Part shown: positions 44,357-54,277 of the stretch, in pieces | How positions within the stretch are numbered: position 1 is the first letter of the stretch | How the letters are laid out: every line of letters starts with the position of its first letter | Assembly: GCF_023634645.1 (NCBI RefSeq) | Contig: NZ_JAMKMR010000014.1 | Span: 53,897-117,896, forward strand | Direction of reading: 5' to 3' | Source: Vibrio sinus | GTDB taxonomy: Bacteria > Pseudomonadota > Gammaproteobacteria > Enterobacterales > Vibrionaceae | DNA length: 64,000 nt | Program-made: the position numbers and the translations under genes | Notes under the pieces: model-generated | Seen by the model: only the letters and a program-made list of their open reading frames with translations | Databases searched by the model: none | Told to the model about the DNA's origin: nothing

Positions 44357-45451
44357 ATGAGTTCAACAAAAAATACAGTTTTTAACTTTAGTGCAGGGCC
44401 AGCAGGTTTGCCCAGAGAAGTTATGCAGCAAGCGCAATCAGATATGTTGGACTGGAATGGCTTAGGAACTTCGGTGATGGAAATTAGCCATCGCAGTAAA
44501 GAATTTATTCAGGTAGCTGAAGAAGCGGAGCAAGATCTACGAGACTTACTCAATATTCCTGATAACTACAAAGTCCTATTTTGCCATGGTGGTGCGCGTG
44601 GGCAATTCGCTGCGGTACCAGCAAATTTGCTTGGTGATGCTTCCAAAGCAACGTATATCGATGGTGGCTATTGGGCAGAGAGTGCTGCAAAAGAAGCGCA
44701 AAAATACTGTCAGGCGGATCTCTTTAGTGCAAAATGTGAAAAAGAAGGGCAGGTCGCGATATTGCCCGCAGAACAATGGAAGATTGCTGAGGATTCCGCA
44801 TTTGTCCACTTTTGCCCAAATGAAACCATAGATGGCATAGAGATTAATGATTTGCCAACTACCGACAAGCCTATCGTAGCGGACATGTCGTCTACCATAT
44901 TGTCGCGTGAGATTGATGTGTCAAAATACGGCGTCATTTACGCAGGCGCACAGAAAAACATTGGACCGTCTGGGTTATGCATTGTCATCGTTAGAGATGA
45001 TTTGCTCGAGCTTGCACAAGATTCCTTGCCAAGCATATTAAACTACAAAGTCGCAGCGGAAAAAGACTCCATGTTTAATACCCCGGCGACTTTCGCTTGG
45101 TACTTATCAGGCCTTGTCTTCAAGTGGCTTAAACGACAAGGTGGCGTCCAAGCAATAGAGAAAGTGAATCGAGAAAAAGCGGCCATTTTATATCGTTGTA
45201 TTGATGAGTCGAATTTTTACAAAAACAACGTCCATCCAGACAACCGCTCTATCATGAACGTGCCATTTACCCTGGCAAAACCTGAGCTAGACAGCGAGTT
45301 TTTGCAGCTTGCTAAGCAAAAAGGCTTGGTCTCTCTTAAAGGACACCGCGCTGTGGGTGGCATGAGGGCGTCGATTTACAACGCCATGCCAATAGAAGGC
45401 GTGCAAGCACTGGTCGATTTTATGCGTGAGTTTGAGAGTAACCATGCGTAA
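44357..45451 (+). CDS. serC: Phosphoserine aminotransferase
   Basis: 364 residues; start ATGAGTTCAAC with AGGAGC upstream. Class V aminotransferase of the SerC type: '[19 protein letters not shown]' at the N-terminus, '[19 protein letters not shown]', the PLP lysine in '[23 protein letters not shown]', and the C-terminal '[33 protein letters not shown]'. It converts 3-phosphohydroxypyruvate and glutamate to phosphoserine in serine synthesis, and acts in pyridoxal phosphate synthesis on the 4-phosphohydroxythreonine precursor. Length equals the family norm. Confidence 0.95.
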   Translation: MSSTKNTVFNFSAGPAGLPREVMQQAQSDMLDWNGLGTSVMEISHRSKEFIQVAEEAEQDLRDLLNIPDNYKVLFCHGGARGQFAAVPANLLGDASKATYIDGGYWAESAAKEAQKYCQADLFSAKCEKEGQVAILPAEQWKIAEDSAFVHFCPNETIDGIEINDLPTTDKPIVADMSSTILSREIDVSKYGVIYAGAQKNIGPSGLCIVIVRDDLLELAQDSLPSILNYKVAAEKDSMFNTPATFAWYLSGLVFKWLKRQGGVQAIEKVNREKAAILYRCIDESNFYKNNVHPDNRSIMNVPFTLAKPELDSEFLQLAKQKGLVSLKGHRAVGGMRASIYNAMPIEGVQALVDFMREFESNHA

Positions 45452-45539
45452 TCTTACTGCCTAGTGGATGCACTCAAAAGTGAAATAATAATTGCCTGGG
45501 TCAGGGGTTTTAGCTACTTGGCCTTTTAAAATTCAACCC

Positions 45540-45615
45540 TGAGCATGGGGGCTGCGAATGCAAGAGCTGTACTTTGTATATGCAAACGTCGCAGGGCGAT
45601 GCAGCCCCGATAAAG
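45540..45615. other. Nested inverted repeat in a gene-free gap after serC
   Basis: The 253-base gap 45452-45704 has no gene. It contains GGGGCTGCGA (45551) paired with TCGCA-...-GCAGCCCC (to about 45609), that is, an outer 8-bp stem and an inner 5-bp stem with an offset. No U-tract follows. It could be a small structured RNA, the shared transcript end of serC and the convergent solute-binding gene, or a recombination remnant. Confidence 0.35.
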
Positions 45616-45704
45616 CGATTACAATTCTTAGTTGAGTTTCTATCTCGCTGAGACTGAAATCATTGGTGTGTATTTTTTGGGTAGTAGGGGACACGTAAGC
45701 AGCT

Positions 45705-46445
45705 CTAATATATGCTGTATCTATAAACTAAACCTTTAAATAATTCGGATTGGACTATGCTTTCTGCTGATTTTCTTAGTCTATCGATATCCTCTTGATT
45801 GTGGTACTTGCTATCTTTTGAAATTTGAATCCAAGCGGACTTTGTTGATATGGTTAGAGGAGCACTAAGCTTATTTATAGGCAAGTTTTTTTGAAACATG
45901 ACGCTTTCTATGTGAAATTTGGTTCCCACAATACCATTTACTCTTCCTGACAATAATAAACTAATACCTTGCTCATAGCTTTTTACTGGAACTTTAATGA
46001 TTAATGTGTTTTTATCAAAGGCATCTGAATAATTAGCCCCTCTTAATACTGCAATTCTTGAACCTTCAAGATCTTTTAAAGACTGAAAATTTTTGCCGCT
46101 AGTCCCATAGACAACATTTTCAAATGTAAATATCGGGGAAATATAGGTGACATGTTCTAGAAGAGAATCATTTTTAAACAAAATAGATATATCAGTGGAA
46201 CCGGATTTAAGGTCATCCAATACTCTTGCGTATGGCTTTATGGTATTTTCTGGCTCTAACCCTGAGCCCATAGCTACCAGATTGGCGACATCATAGAAAA
46301 ACCCTTTTCCTTTCTTATTCTCTACGTACCCCATCTTCTCTAGTTCAATCGTTGAAACAATAATTGATTCATAGGCAAATAAGCTTCCATGTGGGGATAG
46401 TAAAAGGAAGAGCAAAAAGTATTTCATCATAAAGTTATCAGCCAT
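45705..46445 (-). CDS. Periplasmic solute-binding-protein-like (SBP_bac_3) protein A
   Basis: 246 residues; the signal peptide begins best at MKYFLLFLLLSPHGSLFAYES (ATG 46427 is an alternative start). The mature protein has the fold pattern of the amino-acid-binding SBP_bac_3 family: 'GKGFFYDVANLVAMGSGLEPE', 'STDISILFKNDSLLEHVTYISPIFTFENVVYG', 'SLKDLEGSRIAVLRGANYSDAF', 'LLLSGRVNGIVGTKFHIESVM'. No ABC permease or ATPase is adjacent, and no kinase domain is fused. Such orphan proteins often occur in Vibrio and may deliver a ligand to a distant transporter or sensor. A similar gene follows. Confidence 0.7.
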   Translation of the reverse strand: MADNFMMKYFLLFLLLSPHGSLFAYESIIVSTIELEKMGYVENKKGKGFFYDVANLVAMGSGLEPENTIKPYARVLDDLKSGSTDISILFKNDSLLEHVTYISPIFTFENVVYGTSGKNFQSLKDLEGSRIAVLRGANYSDAFDKNTLIIKVPVKSYEQGISLLLSGRVNGIVGTKFHIESVMFQKNLPINKLSAPLTISTKSAWIQISKDSKYHNQEDIDRLRKSAESIVQSELFKGLVYRYSIY

Positions 46446-46588
46446 TTGTGCTTAAGCTATCACTGAAAGTCTGATGCTAAAGCACATAAAAACTCGTTTT
46501 CGGAATCATATTACTAAGAGTAGTACTTTAGAGCTCAAATTACCCGATGGGTTAGGACAGTTGGATTGACAGGAGATAGAGGCTGTTG

Positions 46589-47425
46589 CTAATTGACGGT
46601 TTGATTCTTTTCCGTGGAGTTACTTTCTATAAGCTTTCTGACTGGGAGTGGGAGAACATTGTCGCCATGATATTTTTTCATTATTTTTAAATAGGTTCCA
46701 TTATCTATAATTTTAATTAGTCCTTTTTTGAATATCTCTGCAAGATGTTGTTGATCACGGTGAAAGATAAGGTTTCCGCTTACGGTCTTCAATCCTTTTT
46801 CAGATTGGACGAACATTTGCTTCTTCTCTTGATATGTCTCATTGATCACTTTCCAGCCAACAATAGTCGGAGCAATAAATACGTCTATTCTACCGAGAGC
46901 GGTTAGTTTTGCTGTTTGTTGGAGGCTGGTAAATAAGTTTGGTTTTAGTCCTGCCTCTCTAAGCAGTGGCACGAGCACACCGCCGAGGACATACCCGATC
47001 CTGTAGTTTTGTATATCACTAAGATCATTAAACTTAATACCATTTGGAAATTTTTCTCTTAGGCCAAACAGTCTCATGGTTACAAAGTATATATCAATGG
47101 TAATTAAATCTTCATTGATGTTGGAATTGATGAACCAGTCAATTGGCCCTAAGACTATATTGGCGGTTTTAGTTTCCATGGCCCACTGAATTCGCGAGGT
47201 GGGATACGATACCATAACAACTTTTGTTTTTTGCACTTGAAATGCTTCAGTAACAATATCAGACATAATAGTATCTTTACTGCCTATCAAAGGGGGATGA
47301 TCTGCAGTAAAAACTTCTATGATTCTCCGTTTTTCTTCGGCATATGCGTTATGAACATACAAACAAGCGATAATCAAAGCTACATTAAGCTTAAACATGT
47401 AGCTAATTGCATTGACTATACGCAT
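46589..47425 (-). CDS. Periplasmic solute-binding-protein-like (SBP_bac_3) protein B
   Basis: 278 residues with a signal peptide (LNVALIIACLYVHNAYA). The SBP_bac_3-like layout is visible: 'EVFTADHPPLIGSKDTIMSDIVTEAFQVQKTKVVMVSYPTSRIQWAMETKTANIVLGPIDWF', 'FNDLSDIQNYRIGYVLGGVLVPLLREAG', 'LTALGRIDVFIAPTIVGWKVI' and a C-terminal 'EIFKKGLIKIIDNGTYLKIMKKYHG'. It is distantly similar to the gene downstream (protein A), on the same strand with a 140-base gap. Both lack transporter partners, so the ligand and role are unknown. Confidence 0.7.
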   Translation of the reverse strand: MRIVNAISYMFKLNVALIIACLYVHNAYAEEKRRIIEVFTADHPPLIGSKDTIMSDIVTEAFQVQKTKVVMVSYPTSRIQWAMETKTANIVLGPIDWFINSNINEDLITIDIYFVTMRLFGLREKFPNGIKFNDLSDIQNYRIGYVLGGVLVPLLREAGLKPNLFTSLQQTAKLTALGRIDVFIAPTIVGWKVINETYQEKKQMFVQSEKGLKTVSGNLIFHRDQQHLAEIFKKGLIKIIDNGTYLKIMKKYHGDNVLPLPVRKLIESNSTEKNQTVN

Positions 47426-47498
47426 GAGCTTTCCAACAAATTCTTAAGTTATTTGTTAGAGTGTAGAAGATAAAGATACGGGTCGCGTGCTGTTTGTG

Positions 47499-47527
47499 AT
47501 CCTGCACCTCGGGGTGATTTGGGTATA
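47499..47527. repeat. Degenerate end of the palindromic intergenic element
   Basis: ATCCTGCA followed by a diverged GTGATTTGGGTATA resembles the right end of the element at 42495-42758 (ATCCTGCATCTTGAAG...CTTGGGTATA). It has no matching left end nearby. Confidence 0.4.
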
Positions 47528-47611
47528 ATTAGATAATTTATCCTCGACGCTCCAGAAGTCCCTTTCTGCCTTTCTGCCTATTTCTATTTAAGGTTTTTTG
47601 TTCTTGCTAGC

Positions 47612-49777
47612 TTATCTAGCCCGCTGCTTAGCACGCGATTTACCTTTACCATTACCATGCAGCTTCTCGAAACCCGGTTGGCTTTTGCTGTGCTTGGTCG
47701 CGAAACGATTTGCGCCGTGGCGGCCGGATTTTCTTCTTTGAGCAGGTGTTTTCTTCTGTTCGTCCTCAGCAGGGATTAAACAGCTTTCCTTGTCTCCAAT
47801 GAGATATTGTTTGCCCATGTCGGTGAGTGCACGTCGAATGATTGGCCAGTTGTCAGGATCATGGTATCTAAGCAGCGCTTTGTGTAATCTTCGCTGCTTT
47901 TCGCCTTTCGCTACCTGCACTTCTTCGCGTTTTTTGTATTTGACGCGTTTTAGTGGATTGGTTTCCGAATAATACATAGACGTGGCATTACACATCGGCG
48001 AGGGGTAGAAGTTTTGCACTTGATCGCATTCGAAATTGTTGTGCTTGAGCCACAGCGCAAGGTTGAGCATATCCTCATCTTCAGTGCCAGGGTGCGCCGA
48101 GATAAAGTAAGGAATGAGATATTGTTTTTTTCCAGCTTCCTTACTGTACTTTTCGAACATTTCTTTAAAGCGATCATAGGTCCCCATACCTGGTTTCATC
48201 ATCAGGTTAAGTGGGCCTTTTTCTGTGTGCTCAGGGGCAATTTTTAGATATCCACCAACGTGGTGAGTGACCAGTTCTTTGACGTATTCTGGAGACTCGA
48301 TAGCTAAATCATAACGCACGCCTGAAGCGATCATGATCTTTTTGATTCCATCGACTTTTCTCGCAGAGCGATAGAGATCGATGGTGTGTTTGTGGTCAGT
48401 ATTGAGCTTGTTACAGATTCCAGGGAATACGCATGACGGTCTGCGGCAATTGGCTTCAGCTTTCGGGTCGCTGCATCCGAGGCGATACATATTTGCTGTT
48501 GGGCCGCCCAAATCAGAAATGGTACCAGTGAAGCCAGGCACTTTGTCGCGAATTTGCTCCAGCTCATCCAAAATCGATTCTTTTGAACGGTTTTGAATAA
48601 TGCGGCCTTCATGCTCGGTAATCGAACAAAATGAGCATCCGCCAAAGCACCCGCGCATGATGTTTACTGATGTTTTGATCATGTCGTAGGCAGGAATTTT
48701 CGCCTTGCCATATTTTGGGTGTGGAACTCGAGCATAAGGCAGCCCGAACACATAATCCATTTCTTCTGTAGTCAGTGGAATAGGCGCTTGGTTTACCCAT
48801 AGTTCTCTGTCGCCATGCTTTTGGATTAATGCACGTCCCGAATACGGGTTGGTCTCAAGGTGCATGATACGGCTAGCGTGAGCGTAAAGAATACGATCGT
48901 TATTTAACTTATCAAAATGTGGCAGTCGCACTGCGGTTGTTTTAGCATCGTGGCGCGAGGGCTGTACCGTAATCGGCTTGCTTTTAGCTTGTTCGATCTT
49001 GCTGTCGCATTTCTCTTCCACTTGATATGGGTTTGGTGCGACAAAAGAGGCTTTACTTGGTTTCTCAATTCGAGAAGAGTCAACGACTTTGTAGTCTTCA
49101 GGGGCATTTTGAAGCACAACCGCTGTGCCACGGATTCGGGTTAAAGACTCGATTGACTCTCCATTGGCAATACGGTGTGCAACTTCGACCAAGGCTCGCT
49201 CTGCGTTGCCAAACAACAACAAATCAGCTTTCGCATCAAATAAAATAGAGCGACGGACTTTATCTGACCAATAATCATAATGGGCGATTCGTCGTAGGCT
49301 AGATTCAATGCCACCTAAGATAATAGGGGTGTCTTTATATGCTTCACGGCAGCGCTGAGAATACACAAGCGTAGCCCTATCAGGACGCTTTCCACCTTCA
49401 TTGTTTGGAGAATAGGCGTCATCATGGCGTAACTTTTTATCAGCCGTGTATCGGTTGATCATGGAGTCCATGTTACCCGCCGTGATACCAAAAAATAGGT
49501 TGGGTTTTCCTAAAGACATGAATGCGTCTTTATTTTGCCATTCAGGTTGAGCAATGATGCCGACACGAAACCCCTGAGCTTCCAAAAGCCTACCAACAAT
49601 CGCCATGCCGAAGCTCGGGTGATCGACGTAGGCATCGCCAGTCACGATAATTATGTCACAACTGTCCCAGCCTAATTCATCCATCTCTTTGCGGCTGGTT
49701 GGCAAAAATGGTGCAGTGCCAAAACATTCTGCCCAGTATTTTTGCTGCTGATGAATAGGTGAGTCGCTGTTGTACAT
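47612..49777 (-). CDS. YgiQ-family radical SAM protein
   Basis: 721 residues. An N-terminal B12-binding-like segment ([40 protein letters not shown]) precedes the radical SAM core with the 4Fe-4S motif CxxxCxxC in '[22 protein letters not shown]'. A DUF3362-type C-terminal part follows ([22 protein letters not shown]), then a basic tail ([18 protein letters not shown]). The order and length match UPF0313/YgiQ proteins, whose chemistry is unknown. Transcribed alone. Confidence 0.9.
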   Translation of the reverse strand: MYNSDSPIHQQQKYWAECFGTAPFLPTSRKEMDELGWDSCDIIIVTGDAYVDHPSFGMAIVGRLLEAQGFRVGIIAQPEWQNKDAFMSLGKPNLFFGITAGNMDSMINRYTADKKLRHDDAYSPNNEGGKRPDRATLVYSQRCREAYKDTPIILGGIESSLRRIAHYDYWSDKVRRSILFDAKADLLLFGNAERALVEVAHRIANGESIESLTRIRGTAVVLQNAPEDYKVVDSSRIEKPSKASFVAPNPYQVEEKCDSKIEQAKSKPITVQPSRHDAKTTAVRLPHFDKLNNDRILYAHASRIMHLETNPYSGRALIQKHGDRELWVNQAPIPLTTEEMDYVFGLPYARVPHPKYGKAKIPAYDMIKTSVNIMRGCFGGCSFCSITEHEGRIIQNRSKESILDELEQIRDKVPGFTGTISDLGGPTANMYRLGCSDPKAEANCRRPSCVFPGICNKLNTDHKHTIDLYRSARKVDGIKKIMIASGVRYDLAIESPEYVKELVTHHVGGYLKIAPEHTEKGPLNLMMKPGMGTYDRFKEMFEKYSKEAGKKQYLIPYFISAHPGTEDEDMLNLALWLKHNNFECDQVQNFYPSPMCNATSMYYSETNPLKRVKYKKREEVQVAKGEKQRRLHKALLRYHDPDNWPIIRRALTDMGKQYLIGDKESCLIPAEDEQKKTPAQRRKSGRHGANRFATKHSKSQPGFEKLHGNGKGKSRAKQRAR

Positions 49778-50005
49778 AATTTAACCTTTGAGATTTGGAT
49801 GCCGAATTATAACGGCTTGAAGCAGCTTGATCTAGCGTTACCTGATTTAGTTTTATCTCGCAATCTTGCTGAGGTAGGGGATCAGCTTTTATTGGGTTCT
49901 ATGGGTAATTTAGTCGAAAATAATCTAATGTTAATAGTGTCAATAATGATTAAGTGAACCTCGACATCACGCTAGAGTGAAGGCGCGACGGTGGTACAGT
50001 AGCAC

Positions 50006-52462
50006 ATGGATGACAACACAGCCTCAATTCGAAAGGCCTCTCAATACAGTTTAACCTGGCAATGGAACGAGCAAAACAAAGACGTTGAGCTTGATAAGAC
50101 GCAGTTTTCAAAAGTTTTCTTGTCTCGGCTCCCTTATGTTGAAGAGAAGTTTTTATTATCAGCATTGAGCTTGGAATCTCAGGCCGATTTTTATCGCTGT
50201 ATGGAAAACTGTAAAGCGAAAAATAAAGCAACGACTTACTGTTGTACGTTGCTGCTGGAAAAGGAGCGGGTTTGTTATGCTGAATTTGTTATGAAGCCCC
50301 CTGTGAATGGCAATCCGCTCACTGGGTTATTGTACCCACTGTTCTTCTTTCCTAGTAGTGGTCATGATATTGGTACACTGTTTCACCAAGTATTTGAAAA
50401 TCAGCATCATGGCATCGTAATTACCGATAGTGAGCATCATATATTGGTTTCGAATGATCATTTTGCGACCAACACGGGTTATGCCAAGAAACAGTTAGTG
50501 GGCCAGCCTGCTAGCATATTAAATTCAGGTAAACACAGTCCTGAATTTTATCAAGCCTTATGGGCATCCGTTCAGAGTCAAGGCTACTGGACAGGGACGA
50601 TTTTGATTCGAAAAGCAGGAGGACAAATCGTACCTCAAGAGTTGACAGTGCAACGGATATCTGTACGCAATCGCGTGTTTTATATGGGTTGGTACGTGGA
50701 TTTATCCGATCATCTTTACCGTGTGGAAGATGTTGAGCATGGCGGTGTGGAGCTGTTGACTCAACTCCCAACAGAAAGCCAATTTATTGAAAGGCTAGTC
50801 AGCCGGTGGCTGGACTCAAAGGACAAAACGCTAAGTATGGTGGTGGCGTTTTTGCCCAAGTTCCCGCCCGATCTAGAATTTGACGCTAAAGCGAAACTGT
50901 CAGAGCAACTGGCAAGTGGCCGACATGCACACGTGGCAGGATATTTGGGCAATAATCATTTTGTTGTCTATTTAGAATGCGAAAAAGTGATTGGGCCTAG
51001 CCAGACTCGCTTAATTCACCAAGCAATTCGCCGATTCTTTTTGACTCTTAACCGTCAAGCTGGGCAGGTGGTTCATGATGCAATTTTGTCCGGTAAGGTA
51101 GGTGTATCTGTGATGGAACATGATACACAAAACCCCAAGCTTCTAGTGCCACATGCGGTTCAAGCTATGCTAGAGCAGAGCAACGAACGCAAAGGTATGA
51201 TCACCTTTTATCACGGTACGATACATCGAGAGGTTTTGCGACGAAAAGGGCTGGAAGATCTTGTTATCAAGGCAATTAAAGAGCGCAAGATTGAAGTCTT
51301 CTATCAACCTATCGTGGACACCAAAACATGGGATGTCGCTAAATTTGAAGCGTTATGTCGTTTTAAAGATGCTAAAGGTAGATATCTCAATACTCAGGAG
51401 ATGGTATCCATTGCCGAAGATTTAGATTTAGTGGCCGATTTAGACTGGTGTGTCGGAAGGAAATCAATCGAAGGCTTGGAGAAAATCCATAAACGTTTTG
51501 GTAACAAATTAGGGCTAACGATTAATCGCTCGCTAAATACAAAGCTTGGGGCGGAAAAAGTATTACATAGTGCGGAAAAAATGATCACCTCATATTCGTC
51601 GACGCCAGAGCTGATCACCTTAGAGCTAACCGAAAGTGCTTACTTTGACAGTGAATCAAGCCAAGAGCTGCTGATTAAAAGCATTCGCGACCATGGTGTG
51701 AGCGTTGCGATAGATGATTTTGGTACGGGTTATTCATCGTTCACCTATTTGAGCGACTGTAATTTTGATTTGCTCAAAATCGATCGCGAGTTTGTCACGG
51801 AAATAAAGGTCGGCACGCATAAATATCATATTGTTAAATCGATCACCGACTTATCTCATACCTTAGATGTAAAAGTGGTTGCTGAGGGCGTTGAAACCCG
51901 ACAAGAGCTAGAGGTGCTTTGCGGTATTGGTGTGGATTACATCCAAGGTTATTTCTTTTCCAAACCACTGCCCATCGGTGAACTAGAACATGCTTGGGAT
52001 TATCAGGCGCAATTGGAAGATTTTCTGAGTAGGAAGTCCAGTGTTCTGAGTATTGGTGTGTTGAATATTTGTCGCAGCCATGCGCCGAGTTTGAGTCCGG
52101 AAAATACCATCAAAGAGGCTAAGGAATATTTTGATTCACGCTCATTTAATATCAATGTCATCCCGATTGTTTATGACAATCGCTGTGTCGGCGTGATTGA
52201 TCGGGAGACAATTAATCTTTATCTTTCACCCACTGCAGGTTCAAAATTAGAAACAACGAAAGACTTATCTATTTGGAAAAAAACGCTAAACACAATCATG
52301 TGTACGGACATTTATCGAGTGACATTTAATACCAAAGTTTCGGAAATACCAGATATGGTAGCAAGCGGCATTATGACTCCTTGGATTGTGGAAGATGAGC
52401 TTGGGCAGTACCTTGGTTTGGTTACCGATCAGGATCTCTTATCTCACTTTGCCATTAGATAA
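50006..52462 (+). CDS. PAS-GGDEF(degenerate)-EAL-CBS cyclic-di-GMP phosphodiesterase
   Basis: 818 residues. The N-terminal ~110 residues are unassigned. A PAS domain follows (about 125-235: HQVFENQHHGIVITDSEHHILVSND), then a GGDEF-like domain in which the signature is replaced by 'YLGNNHFVV' (about 245-405). An EAL domain (about 415-675) keeps the key residues: FEALCRF, TINRSLN, ELTESAYF, IDDFGTGYSS, KIDREF, VVAEGVET. It should therefore hydrolyse c-di-GMP. The C-terminal ~135 residues form a CBS-domain pair (LSPENTIKEAKEYF ... VIDRETINLYL and IMCTDIYRVTFNTKVSEIPDMVASGIMTPWIVEDELGQYLGLVTDQDLL). CBS pairs bind adenine nucleotides, so the enzyme may link c-di-GMP to energy or SAM state. Cytoplasmic; no membrane segment seen. 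Confidence 0.85.
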   Translation: MDDNTASIRKASQYSLTWQWNEQNKDVELDKTQFSKVFLSRLPYVEEKFLLSALSLESQADFYRCMENCKAKNKATTYCCTLLLEKERVCYAEFVMKPPVNGNPLTGLLYPLFFFPSSGHDIGTLFHQVFENQHHGIVITDSEHHILVSNDHFATNTGYAKKQLVGQPASILNSGKHSPEFYQALWASVQSQGYWTGTILIRKAGGQIVPQELTVQRISVRNRVFYMGWYVDLSDHLYRVEDVEHGGVELLTQLPTESQFIERLVSRWLDSKDKTLSMVVAFLPKFPPDLEFDAKAKLSEQLASGRHAHVAGYLGNNHFVVYLECEKVIGPSQTRLIHQAIRRFFLTLNRQAGQVVHDAILSGKVGVSVMEHDTQNPKLLVPHAVQAMLEQSNERKGMITFYHGTIHREVLRRKGLEDLVIKAIKERKIEVFYQPIVDTKTWDVAKFEALCRFKDAKGRYLNTQEMVSIAEDLDLVADLDWCVGRKSIEGLEKIHKRFGNKLGLTINRSLNTKLGAEKVLHSAEKMITSYSSTPELITLELTESAYFDSESSQELLIKSIRDHGVSVAIDDFGTGYSSFTYLSDCNFDLLKIDREFVTEIKVGTHKYHIVKSITDLSHTLDVKVVAEGVETRQELEVLCGIGVDYIQGYFFSKPLPIGELEHAWDYQAQLEDFLSRKSSVLSIGVLNICRSHAPSLSPENTIKEAKEYFDSRSFNINVIPIVYDNRCVGVIDRETINLYLSPTAGSKLETTKDLSIWKKTLNTIMCTDIYRVTFNTKVSEIPDMVASGIMTPWIVEDELGQYLGLVTDQDLLSHFAIR

Positions 52463-52523
52463 ATGGCCGCAATTTGCTATCATTTTCTTGCACTTTCTCA
52501 TCTAACTAACGAACGTTTATACC

Positions 52524-53204
52524 ATGCTCATTCAATTTTTCTCGGCAATAACACCTATGTTATTGGGCACTCAGTTTATTTTGCTGTTAGTTCTCATCAA
52601 GGGTGAAATTTGCCCGGGTCAGCGAGGCAGGATACACCAAGTGATGCCACTTGTTGGGGCAGCTTGGTTAGTGGCTGGTGCTTATTCCCCTGTTTTAGTT
52701 GTGAATAGTATTTTGACGTTTTACTTTGTTTCAAAAGCAAATATGTCCAAGACGAAAAACAAAGGACCGTTATGGGCGTTGAAGTTATCGGTTGGATTAG
52801 CAACGGTCTTTGTCTTGCTTCAAGCCGCTGATCAAGTGACGTTTACGGCAAGTATCGCCGTGGTTTTATTCGCGTTGTTACTTGGCTCAGCTGGTGCTCA
52901 CCTACTTCTGACAATGGCTCGTACTCGTTTGCAGGCATTTCATCGTATTTTACCTTTTCTTGGAGTGGCGGTCGCTATTGTGTTGACGGCTTTAAACTTT
53001 ATCCACTCGGCCCGATTGCTAGAGGTTGATGAAGAGCAGCTGGTGATAAACACCATGGTGGGGCTCGTGTTAATGACGATAGGTGTTTTAGTCTGGTGCG
53101 GGCACATCGTATTCTCAAAGCCAGCTCAGGTTTGGCAGTTGTTTCTCTGCGTTGTTTTGTTATTCAGTTCAATGACCCTGAGTTGGAAATTTTCTGTCAT
53201 TTAG
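52524..53204 (+). CDS. Multi-pass membrane protein of unknown function
   Basis: 226 residues with about seven hydrophobic helices (MLLGTQFILLLVLIKG, VAGAYSPVLVVNSILTFYFVS, ALKLSVGLATVFVLLQAADQV, ASIAVVLFALLLGSAGAHLLLTMA, ILPFLGVAVAIVLTALNFIHS, TMVGLVLMTIGVLVWCGHIVF, LFLCVVLLFSSMTLSWKF). The loops are short. No known transporter or enzyme motif seen. It follows the EAL gene by 60 bases in the same direction and may be co-transcribed. Confidence 0.7.
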   Translation: MLIQFFSAITPMLLGTQFILLLVLIKGEICPGQRGRIHQVMPLVGAAWLVAGAYSPVLVVNSILTFYFVSKANMSKTKNKGPLWALKLSVGLATVFVLLQAADQVTFTASIAVVLFALLLGSAGAHLLLTMARTRLQAFHRILPFLGVAVAIVLTALNFIHSARLLEVDEEQLVINTMVGLVLMTIGVLVWCGHIVFSKPAQVWQLFLCVVLLFSSMTLSWKFSVI

Positions 53205-53240
53205 GGCTTGCGCTTAAGTTAATTGGCGCAAGCCCTAAAA
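53203..53240. terminator. Hairpin between convergent membrane-protein and Rep_3 genes
   Basis: Perfect 11-bp stem AGGGCTTGCGC / GCGCAAGCCCT, 12-nt loop, followed by AAAA on the + strand. The U-tracts are weak on both sides, but the position between two converging genes fits a shared terminator. Confidence 0.5.
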
Positions 53241-53269
53241 TGACGGTTCACACCGTTAGGGGATGCAGC

Positions 53270-54151
53270 TTAAAGCCAATGTAACCAGCGTTCAGGTTGT
53301 TCTAACCAGCTATTTGGCATAATGACATTTTTCGTTTTGCTCACTTTTTGTGCTTGATGAAACAACTTTTTCCTCAAAATAACGGCAACGTTGAGCAAGA
53401 TGCAGTAACAGCGAACCTTTTCTATTGATGCAGTGCGAAATGACGTGGGACGTGTTTCAAGGTTAGTTGGTCGCTGCGCTTGGTAGCTTTCTAATTTGTC
53501 TGTGTAATTGAACACAATTTCGGTCACTTTTCTGCCGGTTTTGATGGTTTCATAGCCACAGTTAAAACTAGCATGAGAGTTAATTTCAGTGAGTGATGGC
53601 GCGAGCACGAAACGAGAGAAATCGGCAAAATTGGTGAGTTTGTTGTTAGATATATTAAGCTTCGCTCTAAGATCGTCTATCGTCACTTTAAAATCAGGTT
53701 GCTCTGCAAAGTAGTAGCTTGATAGAAGCTGATAAAGAGCATTGGAATATTTGCTTTTAAAGTAAGCTTGCAGGAGTATCTGCTCTAAATAGTGGGGGTG
53801 CTGATACAGGCGTTGGCATACGGGTGAAAATTGGTAACTGAGTTTACCAGGCTGCAAAGAGACAATCTGACAAACAGGCGTTAGACAGACCATAGGTTGA
53901 TTCTCCTCGTAACTTGTCACTTCAATAACAATCTCGCTTAGCGACAATAACGAGTCATGCAGATCCTGCATGGTTGGTATTCCCTCAAATAAATCAGACA
54001 GTTCGTGGTTAGTAATTTGGTATTCGCTATCGAGAGAACCTGAGTCAAACGCATTCAGTAGCAGATAATTAAATAGCCTTCTTACAAGATGCTCTAGCTT
54101 GTGGCCACGATAAATTTTTAGACCTAGCGCTTTTTGTGATGGTGAATTCAT
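53270..54151 (-). CDS. Orphan Rep_3-family replication initiator-like protein
   Basis: The chosen start is ATG 54151 (MNSPSQKALGLKIYRG); 293 residues. The layout is that of plasmid initiators with two winged helices (RepE/Pi/RepB type): a first domain with 'LEHLVRRLFNYLLLNAF ... YQITNHELSDLFEGIPTMQDLHDSLLSLSEIVIEV', then 'KLSYQFSPVCQRLYQHPHYLEQILLQAYFKSKYSNALYQLLSSYYF'. The second domain ends with 'KLTNFADFSRFVLAPSLTEINSHASFNCGYETIKTGRKVTEIVFNY', which fits the characteristic Rep_3 recognition wing. No partition or mobilisation genes are adjacent, and all neighbours are chromosomal. A cluster of short repeats lies upstream. It may be a relic of plasmid integration or a domesticated regulator. 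Confidence 0.7.
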   Translation of the reverse strand: MNSPSQKALGLKIYRGHKLEHLVRRLFNYLLLNAFDSGSLDSEYQITNHELSDLFEGIPTMQDLHDSLLSLSEIVIEVTSYEENQPMVCLTPVCQIVSLQPGKLSYQFSPVCQRLYQHPHYLEQILLQAYFKSKYSNALYQLLSSYYFAEQPDFKVTIDDLRAKLNISNNKLTNFADFSRFVLAPSLTEINSHASFNCGYETIKTGRKVTEIVFNYTDKLESYQAQRPTNLETRPTSFRTASIEKVRCYCILLNVAVILRKKLFHQAQKVSKTKNVIMPNSWLEQPERWLHWL

Positions 54152-54185
54152 ACTTATTACGAGTTTGATCTGGAATTTCTCATAA

Positions 54186-54268
54186 TATACACTGCGAGCC
54201 TTGTTTCGCAACTACGGCGAATTTTTTATACACTTATTTGCGAGCTTTAAAACATAAAGCTCGTAGTT
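54186..54268. repeat. Short repeat cluster upstream of the Rep_3-like gene
   Basis: Within 85 bases: TATACACT twice (54186 and 54227), TGCGAGC twice (54193 and 54239), AACTACG (54210) with its inverse CGTAGTT (54262), and the perfect palindrome CGAGCTTT-AAAACAT-AAAGCTCG (54241-54263). TTATACACT also resembles a DnaA box with one mismatch. The arrangement is what is expected of an initiator's autoregulatory operator or a small iteron set. Confidence 0.5.
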
Positions 54269-54277
54269 AGAGGTACT

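Noticed and set aside
53270..54151. Active plasmid or phage replicon
   Set aside because: No partition, mobilisation, integrase or phage structural genes are nearby; only an orphan initiator-like gene is supported.
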